A stretch of 64,000 nt of DNA, taken from NCBI RefSeq assembly GCF_000160775.2, contig NZ_CM001024.1:657016-721015 (forward strand), given 5' to 3'. The notes beneath the pieces were generated by a model. The model was given only the letters and a program-made list of their open reading frames with translations, ran no database searches and was not told the DNA's origin. Position numbers and translations under genes: made by a program. Shown one piece after another: positions 26,991 through 36,011 of this stretch (position 1 is its first letter; each line of letters begins with the position of its first letter). Source of the DNA: Aeromicrobium marinum DSM 15272. Its GTDB lineage: Bacteria > Actinomycetota > Actinomycetes > Propionibacteriales > Nocardioidaceae.

Positions 26991-27814
26991 GCACCAAGGA
27001 CGTGCTGCTCGAGCGGCCGACGTCGATGCTGGCGCTCGTCGGGACGCAGATGACGTTCGCGGGCCGGGCGATCGGCTCCATCCCCATGACCCTGCGGCAC
27101 TACCGCGCCGAGGTGTTCCGCATCCTGCTCGACATCAGCTGGGGCACCGGCGCCCTGCTCGTCGGCGGCGGCACCGTCGGGGTCATGGTCCTGCTCGCGG
27201 TGTCCGCCGGGACCTCCCTGGGGATCGAGGGCTTCAACGGGCTGGAGACCATCGGCCTGGCGCCGCTCACCGGCTTCATCTCGGCGGTCGTCAACACCCG
27301 TGAGCTGGCCCCCCTGGTCGCGGCCCTCGCGCTGGCCGCACAGGTCGGCTGCCGGTTCACGGCCCAGCTGGGATCGATGCGCACCAGCGAGGAGATCGAC
27401 GCGCTCAGCGTCATGGCCGTTCCGGCCATCCCCTACCTGGTGACGACCCGGCTCATCGCGTCGATGCTGGCGATCCTGCCGCTGTACATGATCGGGCTGG
27501 TCGGCTCCTACCTGGCGTCCCAGCTGGCGGTCACGGTGCTGTTCGGGCAACCGGTGGGCACCTACCAGCACTACTTCGGCACGTTCATCGCGCTCGAGGA
27601 CATCGCCTTGTCGATCGTCAAGGTGCTGGTCTTCGCGTTCGCCGTGACCCTGATCCACTGCTGGTACGGCTTCATGGCCTCCGGCGGTGCCGAGGGCGTC
27701 GGCGAGGCCACCGGGCGCGCCATCCGCGCCAGCATCGTCGTGGTGGTCCTGCTCAACATGATCCTGACCCTCGTCTTCTGGGGCTCCGACCCCGGCGTGA
27801 GGATCTCCGGATGA
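26987..27814 (+). CDS. yrbEB: Mce-system permease YrbEB (MlaE family)
   Basis: 275 residues, homologous to YrbEA, with the coupling loop CRFTAQLGSMRTSEEIDALSVMA (about 121-143) and a C-terminal GFMASGGAEGVGEATGRA segment. The two permeases form the heterodimeric transmembrane channel. ATGA overlaps with the YrbEA stop and with the mceA start show full translational coupling. Confidence 0.94.
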   Translation: MSTKDVLLERPTSMLALVGTQMTFAGRAIGSIPMTLRHYRAEVFRILLDISWGTGALLVGGGTVGVMVLLAVSAGTSLGIEGFNGLETIGLAPLTGFISAVVNTRELAPLVAALALAAQVGCRFTAQLGSMRTSEEIDALSVMAVPAIPYLVTTRLIASMLAILPLYMIGLVGSYLASQLAVTVLFGQPVGTYQHYFGTFIALEDIALSIVKVLVFAFAVTLIHCWYGFMASGGAEGVGEATGRAIRASIVVVVLLNMILTLVFWGSDPGVRISG

Positions 27815-29055
27815 GCGCGGCGCACATCTCGCGCGACCTCGCCGAGAAGCGGTCGGCCCTGGCGCAGCGGGGCCTGATCGCACTGGTCCTGCTGGTCCTG
27901 GCCGTGGGCTTCCTGGCCGCCGTGGGTGGTGGCATGTTCGCCGACCGCCAGCAGGTGGTGGTCGAGGTCGACGACATCGGCGGAGCGCTCACCGTCGGCA
28001 ACGACGTCAAGATCAAGGGCGTCATCATCGGCCGGGTCGACACCGTCGAACGGCGGGGTGACGTCGTGCGTCTCGGGCTGCAGGTCCGCGGCGACGAGGC
28101 CGACCGGCTCCCGGCGGGTGTCACCGCCCGGGTGCTGCCGGCCACGGTCTTCGGCACCTCCTTCGTCGACCTGGTGCCACCGCCGGTGCCCACCGGTGAG
28201 CGTCTGGCCGCCGGCGCGGTGATCCCGCAGGACGCCAGCTCGCAGACCCTGGAGCTGCAGGACGCCCTGGACCGCAGCTACGACATCCTCACCAGTGTCG
28301 AGCCGGCGCGGCTCTCGGCGACCCTCGGCGCGTTCGCCGACGCGCTCGACGGTCGAGGCGAGGAGCTCGGCTCGACGCTGGAGTCCCTCGACTCGCTGCT
28401 GGGTCAGGTGCAGCCGGAGATCCCGCTCATCAGGGAGGACCTGCGACTGCTGGCGACCAACATGCAGACCGTGGCCGAGATCGCTCCCGAGCTGTTCGAC
28501 GCGACCGACGACTCCTTGGTGGCGATGCGGACCGTGGTCGAGAAGCGGGCCCAGATCACCTCGCTGATCGCCGGCGGCTCGGCCCTCGTCACCGAGGCCC
28601 GTCGGGTGGCGGACGACACGGCGCAGTCCTTCGTCGACGCGATCGACCAGTCCGCGGTCATCGTCCAGACCATGTTCGACGAACGCCGGGGCTTCCCCGA
28701 GACGTTCAGAGCCCTCGTCGCGCTGTCCCAGGGTGGCCAGCAGGTGTTCGGCAACGGTCCGTTCATGAGCACCGACGTGTACATCCGGGTCGGCAACGCC
28801 CAGCCCTACACGGCGGCCGACTGCCCCCGGTACGGCCCCGCCGTCGGCGACAACTGTGCCGACGCCGCTGCCGCTGGTACGGGCAGCGGCGCCGCCGACG
28901 CAGCCGCGCCGGGCGAGGCCGACCGAGCCCTGGTGGTCGAGCTCCAGACGCTCCTGGCCGACCTCGAGCGCGCCGGTGCGGCCGACCCCGGGGGAGTCGG
29001 CGCGATGCTGGCCAGGCCGTACCTGGGCCCGGCCGCCGGAGGCGACGTCCGATGA
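27811..29055 (+). CDS. mceA: Mce protein A (MlaD domain)
   Basis: 414 residues. One N-terminal membrane anchor (about 14-37), then an MCE/MlaD domain (about 44-125: VEVDDIGGALTVGNDVKIKGVIIGRVDTVE) and a long helical region, ending in an Ala/Gly-rich tail. Mce proteins A-F assemble into the periplasmic tube that shuttles lipid to the YrbE permeases. It starts at an ATGA overlap with yrbEB and ends at one with mceB. Confidence 0.92.
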   Translation: MSAAHISRDLAEKRSALAQRGLIALVLLVLAVGFLAAVGGGMFADRQQVVVEVDDIGGALTVGNDVKIKGVIIGRVDTVERRGDVVRLGLQVRGDEADRLPAGVTARVLPATVFGTSFVDLVPPPVPTGERLAAGAVIPQDASSQTLELQDALDRSYDILTSVEPARLSATLGAFADALDGRGEELGSTLESLDSLLGQVQPEIPLIREDLRLLATNMQTVAEIAPELFDATDDSLVAMRTVVEKRAQITSLIAGGSALVTEARRVADDTAQSFVDAIDQSAVIVQTMFDERRGFPETFRALVALSQGGQQVFGNGPFMSTDVYIRVGNAQPYTAADCPRYGPAVGDNCADAAAAGTGSGAADAAAPGEADRALVVELQTLLADLERAGAADPGGVGAMLARPYLGPAAGGDVR

Positions 29056-30059
29056 ACTACGGGATCCGGGTGAAGTTCGTCCTGTTCGGCATCGTCGCCC
29101 TCGCGATCATGCTGGTGCTCTACAACACGATGGTGAACCAGGTGGCGGGCGACTCCACCGAGTACCGGGCCGACTTCACCTCCGCCAGTGGCCTGCAGGC
29201 CGGCGACGACGTGCGCGCGGCCGGCATCCGGGTCGGCCGGGTCAACCGGGTCGAGCTGGTCGAGGGCGCCACCGCCCGGGTCACCTTCGTGGTGGGAGCC
29301 GACCAGGCCCTCACCGACACCAGCCGGCTCACCGTCCGCTACCAGAACCTGCTGGGTCAGCGGTACCTGTCGCTGAGCCCCGGCGAGCAGCCCGGCGAGG
29401 TCCTCGAGGCCGGCGCGACCGTCCCGAGCGAACGCACGGACCCGGGCTTCGACCTCACGACCCTGCTCAACGGGTTCGAGCCCCTGTTCGCGACCCTGCA
29501 GCCCGAGGACGTCAACCAGCTCGCCGGATCGATCGTCGCCGTCATGCAGGGCGAGGGCGGCACGGTGGAGTCCCTGCTGGCCGAGACCGCCGAGCTCACC
29601 TCCGACCTGGCCTCCAAGGACGAGGTCTTCGGGCAGGTGCTGGACCGGCTCACCCCCGTGCTCGAGAACCTGACGGCGCAGGACCAGGCACTCGCGGGCA
29701 CGATCGACGAGCTCAAGGCGCTGATGACGGGGCTCGCCGAGGACCGGCAGGCCATCGGTGGTTCGCTCGCCGGCATCTCCGAGCTCTCGACGGCCACGGC
29801 CGACCTGCTGGCCGAGGCGCGGCCCGACGCCGTCTCCACCATCTCCTCGTTGCGCGACGTCGCCGACCTGTTCGTCGTCAACGCCGACCAGCTCCGCGAG
29901 CTGTTGCCCGCGATGTCGACCGCCACCGGCGCCTTCGCCCGACCGATGAACTCCGGCACCTGGCTGAACACCTACCTGTGTGCGATGAACATCGACCTGC
30001 AGGGCACGCCGGTGCCGCTGGGTCTGCCGGACCGTCAGTTCTCGCAGGTGTGCCGATGA
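29052..30059 (+). CDS. mceB: Mce protein B (MlaD domain)
   Basis: 335 residues. N-terminal anchor (about 8-25), MlaD domain with FTSASGLQAGDDVRAAGIRVGRVNRVE (about 42-68), then helices. TWLNTYLCAMNI near the C-terminus is the conserved C-terminal Mce segment containing one Cys. Coupled to its neighbours by four-base overlaps. Confidence 0.92.
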   Translation: MNYGIRVKFVLFGIVALAIMLVLYNTMVNQVAGDSTEYRADFTSASGLQAGDDVRAAGIRVGRVNRVELVEGATARVTFVVGADQALTDTSRLTVRYQNLLGQRYLSLSPGEQPGEVLEAGATVPSERTDPGFDLTTLLNGFEPLFATLQPEDVNQLAGSIVAVMQGEGGTVESLLAETAELTSDLASKDEVFGQVLDRLTPVLENLTAQDQALAGTIDELKALMTGLAEDRQAIGGSLAGISELSTATADLLAEARPDAVSTISSLRDVADLFVVNADQLRELLPAMSTATGAFARPMNSGTWLNTYLCAMNIDLQGTPVPLGLPDRQFSQVCR

Positions 30060-31030
30060 AGAAGCTCATGACCAACCCCCGTCTGATGGGCCTGATCGGG
30101 ATCAGCGCGGTCGCGGCCCTCGGTCTGGCGGTGCTCCTGCTGAGCGTCGCCTCCTTCGGCCAGCGCACCGTCACCGCGGTCGTCGAGCACACCGCCGGTC
30201 TGCGCGTCGGTGAGGAGGTGCAGGTGGCCGGTGTGGGGGTCGGCGAGGTCACCGGCATCGAGCTCACCGACACCGCCGTCGCCGTCACCTTCACGATCGA
30301 CGCCGACATCCCGCTCGGCGCCGACACCACGGCAGCGGTGAAGGTGGCCACCCTGCTCGGCACGCACTTCCTCGAGGTCGCCCCGTCGGGTTCCGGCGAG
30401 CTGCCCGACGACACCATCGCCCTGGCCCGGACGTCCGTCCCCTTCAACCTGCAGGACGTCATCGAGGGTGTCGAGGGTGCCCTGACCGATCTGGACGAGA
30501 CGCGGCTGGCCGAGGCCATGACGGTGGTGGCCGAGGTGCTCGAGCAGACCCCGGAGGAGACGCGGGCGGCCGTGGCCGGTGTGGCCGAGCTGTCGGCCGT
30601 CGCGGCGGACCGCACCGACCAGCTCACCCGGTTGCTGGAGGCCTCCAACAGCGTCACCGGTCAGCTGAACGCCAACCGTGACGACATCCTCGCGCTGCTG
30701 GACCAGTCGGTGCTCGTCCTGGCCGAGCTGAACCTGCGCAAGGACACGATCGACGCCCTGCTGCGCGACAGTCTGGCCATGGCCACCCAGGTCACCGGGC
30801 TGCTCGCCGAGTCCGAGGCCGACCTGGACCCCTTGATGGAGGGTCTGACGTTCGCCCTCGGCGAGCTCCGGGCCAACCAGGACCAGATCACGGACGCGGT
30901 GCAAGGACTGTCGTTGATGGCCAAGTACGTCGCCAACGCCAGCGGCAACGGTCCGTGGATCGACCTGCACGTGCCGTTCGTGGTGCCGGACGACCTCACC
31001 TGCCTCGCCACCCCGGGGGTCTGCTCGTGA
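30056..31030 (+). CDS. mceC: Mce protein C (MlaD domain)
   Basis: 324 residues. The ATG at 30056 overlaps the mceB stop; a longer upstream open frame is a shadow of mceB. N-terminal anchor (about 10-32), MlaD domain with VEHTAGLRVGEEVQVAGVGVGEVTGIE (about 43-69), helical domain, and PWIDLHVPFVVPDDLTCL near the C-terminus. No lipobox, unlike the next two proteins. Confidence 0.92.
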   Translation: MKKLMTNPRLMGLIGISAVAALGLAVLLLSVASFGQRTVTAVVEHTAGLRVGEEVQVAGVGVGEVTGIELTDTAVAVTFTIDADIPLGADTTAAVKVATLLGTHFLEVAPSGSGELPDDTIALARTSVPFNLQDVIEGVEGALTDLDETRLAEAMTVVAEVLEQTPEETRAAVAGVAELSAVAADRTDQLTRLLEASNSVTGQLNANRDDILALLDQSVLVLAELNLRKDTIDALLRDSLAMATQVTGLLAESEADLDPLMEGLTFALGELRANQDQITDAVQGLSLMAKYVANASGNGPWIDLHVPFVVPDDLTCLATPGVCS

Positions 31031-32070
31031 AGCGCCTGCTGCCGGCCCTGCTGCTGCCGATCGCCCTGCTGTCGGGGTGCGTCGGACCGGACTCCACCAC
31101 CCTCACGGTCCAGTTCACCGACGCGACCGGTCTGTTCCGGGGCAACGACGTCGGCGTCCGCGGGGTGGGCGTGGGCGAGGTCGTGTCGATCACTCCGGCG
31201 GGCGGCCACGTCGAGGTCGAGATCCGGGTCGACGGCGACGTCCCGTTGCCGGCCGACGTCTCCGCGTTGATCGTGGCCCGCTCGGTCGCCACCGACCGTT
31301 ACGTCGAGCTGACGCCGGCCTACTCCGGCGGCCCGAAGATCGGTGACGGCGACACCGTCCCGCTCGACCGGACCCGCACCCCCGTGGAGTTCGAGGAGAT
31401 CCTGGGCTCGGTCGAGCAGGTCTCGTCGGCGATGTCGGGGCAGGGCGGCGAGGCCGGACCCCTGAACCGGATCCTCTCGGCGACCGCGGCCACGCTCGAC
31501 GGCCAGGGCGGGTTGATCGCCCAGAGCATGGGCGACCTGGCGACCCTGCTGTCGGCGGTCGAGGGAAGCATGGGTGACGTCGAGCAGAACCTGGCCGGAC
31601 TCGACGAGCTCACCGCGGCGCTGGCCGACAACGACGCACTGGTGCGCCGGTTCACCACCGAGGTCACCGACGCCACCACGATGCTGGCCGGCCAGCGCGA
31701 CGCCATCGGAGCGACGTTCGACGCCCTCGCGGCGATGGTGCGTGAGGTGGCGGAGTTCTCGCGCGACCACCGCGAGCAGGTCAGCGGGCAGATCGACGAC
31801 TTCGTGGTGCTGGCCCAGGGACTCATGGACCAGCAGGACGACTTGGCGCGGCTGCTCGAGAACGGTCCGCTGCTGAACCAGAACCTGGGCGGCGCCATCG
31901 ACGAGCGCGGCCGGCTCACGTTCCTGGTGCGGGTGCTCGACCTGATTCCCGGCGAGGCGGCTCTCGGCATCCTGTGCGGACAGCTGGGGCCGATCTGCGA
32001 CACGCTCGACCTGCAGTCCCTGCCGCTGTTCGACCTGCTGCAGATCATCCAGGGGGTGAGGACGCCGTGA
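31027..32070 (+). CDS. mceD: Mce protein D (MlaD domain), lipoprotein form
   Basis: 347 residues. The GTG start overlaps the mceC stop. The N-terminus VKRLLPALLLPIALLSGC ends in a lipobox (LSGC, Cys18), so this subunit is predicted to be lipid-anchored; in mycobacterial operons the lipoprotein is normally MceE only. MlaD domain (about 27-105: FTDATGLFRGNDVGVRGVGVGEV). ICDTLDLQSLPLFDLLQ near the C-terminus resembles the Mce tail. Confidence 0.9.
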   Translation: MKRLLPALLLPIALLSGCVGPDSTTLTVQFTDATGLFRGNDVGVRGVGVGEVVSITPAGGHVEVEIRVDGDVPLPADVSALIVARSVATDRYVELTPAYSGGPKIGDGDTVPLDRTRTPVEFEEILGSVEQVSSAMSGQGGEAGPLNRILSATAATLDGQGGLIAQSMGDLATLLSAVEGSMGDVEQNLAGLDELTAALADNDALVRRFTTEVTDATTMLAGQRDAIGATFDALAAMVREVAEFSRDHREQVSGQIDDFVVLAQGLMDQQDDLARLLENGPLLNQNLGGAIDERGRLTFLVRVLDLIPGEAALGILCGQLGPICDTLDLQSLPLFDLLQIIQGVRTP

Positions 32071-33200
32071 ACCGACTGCTCAAGCCGGTCATCGCCCTGG
32101 TGGGGGTCGCCCTGGTGGCGGCCGGGTGCGGCACGACCGCTGCGGATCTGCCGCTCCCGGGCAACAGTGTCCGCGGGGACACCTACTCCATCACCGCGAC
32201 CTTCCCCGACGCGCTCAACCTCGCTCTCGGTGCGCCCGTGAAGCTGGGCGGCGTCCCGGTCGGCCGGGTCAGTGAGCTGGCGGTGCAGGACTACACCGCG
32301 ATCGTGACCCTGGACATCGAGTCCGACATCGAGGTGGCAGCCGACGCCGACATCCGCCTGCGCGCCACCACGGCCCTCGGCGAGCTGTTCGTCGACATCG
32401 TGCAGGAGCCCGGCGCCACGGAGGTGCTCGACGACGGGGCCACGGTCGACCCCGCCAACTCGCTGGCCGCCCCGAGCATCGAGGACACCCTCTCGGCCGC
32501 GTCGCTGTTCATCAACGGCGGCGGTCTGGGCCAGCTGCAGACGATCGTCGAGGAGACCAATGCGATCCTCGGCGGGCGCGAGGACACCGCCCGCAGCGTC
32601 GTGCGCCGGATGGCCGGCACCGCGGCCGACCTGAACGACGCCAGCGCCGACATCGACGTCGCCCTCGCAGCGATCAGCGCCGCTGCAGCAGCGCTCGATG
32701 CGCGTCAGGCGACGATCAACCAGTCCTTGGTCGAGATCTCACCGGCGGCGGCGGTGCTGCGCGAGAACACTGACCAGCTCGTGGCGCTGCTGACCGGCGT
32801 GGACGACCTGGGCGACACCGCGGTGCAGGTCATCACCGAGTCCCGGTCCGACCTGCTGCAGGTGCTGGCGCAGACAGCGCCCATCTTCGACCAGGTGTCG
32901 GCGGTCAGCGACGAGATCGCGCCCGGTGTCGCCGACATCCTCGGGTTCGTCGGTCTGATGGACCGGGCCGTACCGGGCACGTACCTCAATGCCGAGCTGT
33001 TCTTCCACCTCGAGCTCACCCTCGGTGACACGACCCTGAGCCCCAGCACGTTGACGGACCTGCTCGGCGGGACCGGCGGCCAGGGCCCGCTGGCGCCGGC
33101 CGAGGACCAGCAGGCGGCTCCGGCCGGACCCCAGCAGACCGCGCCCGATCTCGGCCTCGGCGGGCTGCTGCGCGGCCTGATGTCAGGAGGCCGGTCATGA
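32067..33200 (+). CDS. mceE: Mce protein E (MlaD domain), lipoprotein
   Basis: 377 residues. GTG start overlapping the mceD stop. A lipobox VAAGC (Cys21) follows a hydrophobic signal; this is the LprK/MceE position. MlaD domain with FPDALNLALGAPVKLGGVPVGRVSEL (about 46-71), helices, and a C-terminal Pro/Ala/Gln-rich tail (APAEDQQAAPAGPQQ). Confidence 0.92.
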   Translation: MNRLLKPVIALVGVALVAAGCGTTAADLPLPGNSVRGDTYSITATFPDALNLALGAPVKLGGVPVGRVSELAVQDYTAIVTLDIESDIEVAADADIRLRATTALGELFVDIVQEPGATEVLDDGATVDPANSLAAPSIEDTLSAASLFINGGGLGQLQTIVEETNAILGGREDTARSVVRRMAGTAADLNDASADIDVALAAISAAAAALDARQATINQSLVEISPAAAVLRENTDQLVALLTGVDDLGDTAVQVITESRSDLLQVLAQTAPIFDQVSAVSDEIAPGVADILGFVGLMDRAVPGTYLNAELFFHLELTLGDTTLSPSTLTDLLGGTGGQGPLAPAEDQQAAPAGPQQTAPDLGLGGLLRGLMSGGRS

Positions 33201-34282
33201 AGCGGCTCCCGTTCCGTCTGGTCGCCCCCGCGCTGGCCCTGGTGGTCGTGCTGGTGCTGACCTCGGTGTACCTCTACCAAGGGTTCCTCCGGGGTTCGGT
33301 CACCGAGCGACCGGCACAGGTGACGGTCAGTCTCGCCGAGACCGGCGGTCTGTTCGAGTCCTCGGGCGTCACCTACCGAGGCGTCCGGGTCGGTCGGGTC
33401 GACGCCATCCGCACCACCGACACCGGCGTGGAGGTGGTGCTCTCGATCGAGCCCGGCAGCGAGGTCCCGGCCGACAGCGTCGCCGTGGTCCGGCTGCTGT
33501 CGCCCGCCGGAGAGCAGTTCCTGGACTTCCAGCCCGACGACCACGAGCCGCCCTACTTCGCCGACGGCGACCGCATCTCCGCCGACCGGACCTCCACCCC
33601 CGTGTCGGTGGCGGAGTCGCTGCGGTCGATCGAGGACCTGATGGCCCAGATCGAGCCCGAGGACCTGCGGACGACGCTCGACGAGCTGAGCATCGCCTTC
33701 GCCTCGCCCGACGACCTGGGCGACATCATCGGGTCCAGCCAGTCGGTCATCGCCTCGCTGGAGGCGCTGTGGCCCACGACGCAGCGCGTGCTGCGCAACG
33801 GCAACACCGTCCTGGCGACGGGCGCCGAGCTCGGTCCGGACCTGCGGGAGTTCGCCGGGTCCGCGCGGGAGCTGGGCGCCTGGCTGCGGGCCTACGACCC
33901 CAACGCGCGGGCGATCGTCGACGAGGCGCCGGCCCAGGTCGAGGAGCTGCGCGCCCTGACGTCGACCTTCGGGCTCAAGCTGCCGGCCCTGCTGGCGGAG
34001 ATGCTGGAGTTCACCGACTTCACCATCCCGTACGAGCCGCACCTGCGGCAGACCCTCTCGGACCTGCCGGGCGCCTTCAACAAGTTCGCGGGAACCATCA
34101 TCGACGGCCGGATCCAGGTGAGCATGTTCGTGGCCGACAGCGTCGTGTGCTCCTACGGGGTGCCCGACCGGGTCCCCACCGACCCGACCCGTCCCGAGAT
34201 CGACGGCACCCGCGGCTGCTCACCGGAGTTCGAGCGTCAGCAGCGCGGGGCGGCGCACGCACCCGGACCCCTCGCGCGATGA
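33197..34282 (+). CDS. mceF: Mce protein F (MlaD domain)
   Basis: 361 residues, last of the six MlaD-domain proteins. N-terminal anchor (about 8-27), MlaD domain with LAETGGLFESSGVTYRGVRVGRVDAI (about 47-72), then helices and a C-terminal segment with a Cys pair (SVVCSYGVPDR...TRGCSPEFE). ATGA overlap with mceE. Confidence 0.92.
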   Translation: MKRLPFRLVAPALALVVVLVLTSVYLYQGFLRGSVTERPAQVTVSLAETGGLFESSGVTYRGVRVGRVDAIRTTDTGVEVVLSIEPGSEVPADSVAVVRLLSPAGEQFLDFQPDDHEPPYFADGDRISADRTSTPVSVAESLRSIEDLMAQIEPEDLRTTLDELSIAFASPDDLGDIIGSSQSVIASLEALWPTTQRVLRNGNTVLATGAELGPDLREFAGSARELGAWLRAYDPNARAIVDEAPAQVEELRALTSTFGLKLPALLAEMLEFTDFTIPYEPHLRQTLSDLPGAFNKFAGTIIDGRIQVSMFVADSVVCSYGVPDRVPTDPTRPEIDGTRGCSPEFERQQRGAAHAPGPLAR

Positions 34283-34292
34283 GGGTCGAGCC

Positions 34293-34799
34293 GTGAGCGA
34301 GGTCCTGACCAGGCTCCGTCGTCAGGAGCGGTCCGGCGGCGAGTGGGTCGTCCGGGCCGTCGTGGTCGTGCTGGCGGTCGCCCTCGTCGCGGTCTGGTGG
34401 TCCGGTCGCACCGCACGGGCCGAGCTGTCCGCCGGGCAGGCGGCGCTCGAGGTCGCCACGATGCGGGCCGAGCAGATCACCACGTACACCGCCGCGACTC
34501 TCGACGAGGACCAGTCCTGGGTGGCCGAGGGTGCCACGGAGGCCTTCGCGGCGGAGTACGCGGCGGCCAACGAGCCGCTGCGCGAGGTCATCGTCGGCGT
34601 CGGGGCGAGTGCTCGGGGCGAGGTGCTGGGAGCCGGCGTGGACGTCGTGGACGCCGACGAGGTCGTCGTCGTGCTGTTCGTCGACCAGACCGTCGTGCAG
34701 GGCACCACGGGCGAGCCCGTCACCGAGCGCAACCGCGTGGTGCTCACGATGCTGCAGCGCGACGGCGAGTGGCTGGTCGACGACCTCGAGTCACGGTGA
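34293..34799 (+). CDS. Mce-associated membrane protein
   Basis: 168 residues, the ninth gene of the operon, ten bases after mceF. GTG start. Single transmembrane helix (about 20-38, VVRAVVVVLAVALVAVWW) followed by an extracytoplasmic NTF2-like domain (about 60-168) ending MLQRDGEWLVDDLESR. Such Mce-associated proteins are typical at the end of mce operons and are thought to stabilise the complex. No MceG/MlaF-type ATPase follows here, so energy must come from an ATPase elsewhere. Confidence 0.85.
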   Translation: MSEVLTRLRRQERSGGEWVVRAVVVVLAVALVAVWWSGRTARAELSAGQAALEVATMRAEQITTYTAATLDEDQSWVAEGATEAFAAEYAAANEPLREVIVGVGASARGEVLGAGVDVVDADEVVVVLFVDQTVVQGTTGEPVTERNRVVLTMLQRDGEWLVDDLESR

Positions 34800-34810
34800 C
34801 GCGCAGCCGA

Positions 34811-34816
34811 TAGGCT
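34811..34816 (+). promoter_or_regulatory. -10 hexamer (TAGGCT) for the membrane-protein gene at 34824
   Basis: TAGGCT ends eight bases before the ATG at 34824. Confidence 0.5.
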
Positions 34817-34823
34817 GCCGGGC

Positions 34824-35306
34824 ATGGGTGACCTCGCGCTGCTCGCGACGGCATTCGCCTTCGGGGTCGGGTCGTCCCTGCTGCCGATGTTCCTCAACGC
34901 CGAGGTCTACGTGGTGGCGCTCGGCACCCTCACCTCCAGCCGGGTCTTCCTGTTCTGGCTGGTCATGGCCTTGAGCGTCGGCACCGTGATCGGCAAGGCC
35001 GTGGTGTTCGACCTGGCCCGGCGGGGCGCCTCGAAGTTCCGCTCGGTCGAGCGCAAGCCACCGCGCAACCGCTTCATGCTGCGGGTGCGACGGTTCAGCG
35101 ACTGGATGCTGGGCCTGCTCGACCGGCCGTACCTCGGTGCGGCCACGGTGTTCGTGTCGTCGGCGCTGATGGTGCCGCCGCTCGCCGTCGTCACGATCAT
35201 CGCGGGGATGTCCCGGCAGCCCCTGTGGCTGTTCCTGGCGATGGTCTTCGTGGGCCGGACCCTGCAGTACCTCGTCCTCGCGTTCCTGCTGCACGCGGCG
35301 TTCTGA
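34824..35306 (+). CDS. Membrane protein, VTT/DedA-like (tentative)
   Basis: 160 residues with about four hydrophobic segments. Features that recall the VTT (SNARE-associated/DedA) fold are FGVGSSLLPMFLNAEVYVVAL near the N-terminus, a GTVIGKAVVFDLARRGA segment (GxxxGK), and PPLAVVTIIAGMSRQPLWLF. Family assignment is by pattern only. It has its own predicted leaderless promoter and stands between the mce operon and sua5. Confidence 0.7.
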   Translation: MGDLALLATAFAFGVGSSLLPMFLNAEVYVVALGTLTSSRVFLFWLVMALSVGTVIGKAVVFDLARRGASKFRSVERKPPRNRFMLRVRRFSDWMLGLLDRPYLGAATVFVSSALMVPPLAVVTIIAGMSRQPLWLFLAMVFVGRTLQYLVLAFLLHAAF

Positions 35307-35348
35307 CCCCTCGCGCCGCGGCGGACGTCCGTCCGGAGACCCACGCCC

Positions 35349-35354
35349 TACGAT
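35349..35354 (+). promoter_or_regulatory. -10 hexamer (TACGAT) for sua5, leaderless
   Basis: TACGAT ends seven bases before the GTG at 35361. Confidence 0.55.
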
Positions 35355-35360
35355 GAACCG

Positions 35361-36011
35361 GTGAGGTACGACTGCACGACCCCCGGCGACGACTTCCACG
35401 CCGGCATCGCCGCCGCCGTGGAGGCGCTCGCGGCCGACCGTCTGGTGGTGGTCCCGACCGACACCGTCTACGGCATCGCGGCCAACTCGTTCTCGCCGTC
35501 AGCGGTGGCCAGGCTGCTCGCGGCGAAGGGTCGCGGACGCGACATGCCGCCGCCGGTCCTGGTCGGCGCGCCCACGACGATCGAGGCGCTCGCGACCGAC
35601 ATCCCCTCGTGGCTGCGGCACCTCATCGGTCGACACTGGCCGGGTCCGCTGACAGTGGTCTGCCGGCAGCAGCCGTCCTTGACGTGGGACCTCGGTGACA
35701 CCCACGACACCGTGGCCGTGCGGATGCCCGACGACCCGGTGGCCCTCGCGGTCCTGCGGGACTCCGGACCCCTGGCGGTCAGCAGCGCCAACACGACCGG
35801 TGCGCCGGCGGCAACCACCGTGGAGCAGGCCGAGGAGATGCTCGGCGACTCCGTGGCGGTCTACCTCGACGGCGGCCCGAGTCGGGGCGGCACCCCCTCC
35901 ACCATCCTGGACGTCACGGCGCACACCCCGCGGATCCTGCGGGCCGGCGCGATCGACCTCGAGACCCTGCACGAGTTCAACAACACGATCGAGGACGTCC
36001 GCGGTGCGTGA
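35361..36011 (+). CDS. sua5: L-threonylcarbamoyladenylate synthase (Sua5/YrdC/TsaC family)
   Basis: Makes threonylcarbamoyl-AMP for the t6A37 modification of ANN-decoding tRNAs. 216 residues, YrdC-like fold only (no extra C-terminal Sua5 domain). VVVPTDTVYGIAANSFS (about 34-50), the K-x-R-type AKGRGRDMPPPVLV, RHWPGPLTVV and LAVSSANTTGAPA match the family. GTG start. Its stop overlaps the wecA GTG. Usually found directly behind prmC in actinobacteria; here separated from it by 12.7 kb. Confidence 0.95.
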   Translation: MRYDCTTPGDDFHAGIAAAVEALAADRLVVVPTDTVYGIAANSFSPSAVARLLAAKGRGRDMPPPVLVGAPTTIEALATDIPSWLRHLIGRHWPGPLTVVCRQQPSLTWDLGDTHDTVAVRMPDDPVALAVLRDSGPLAVSSANTTGAPAATTVEQAEEMLGDSVAVYLDGGPSRGGTPSTILDVTAHTPRILRAGAIDLETLHEFNNTIEDVRGA

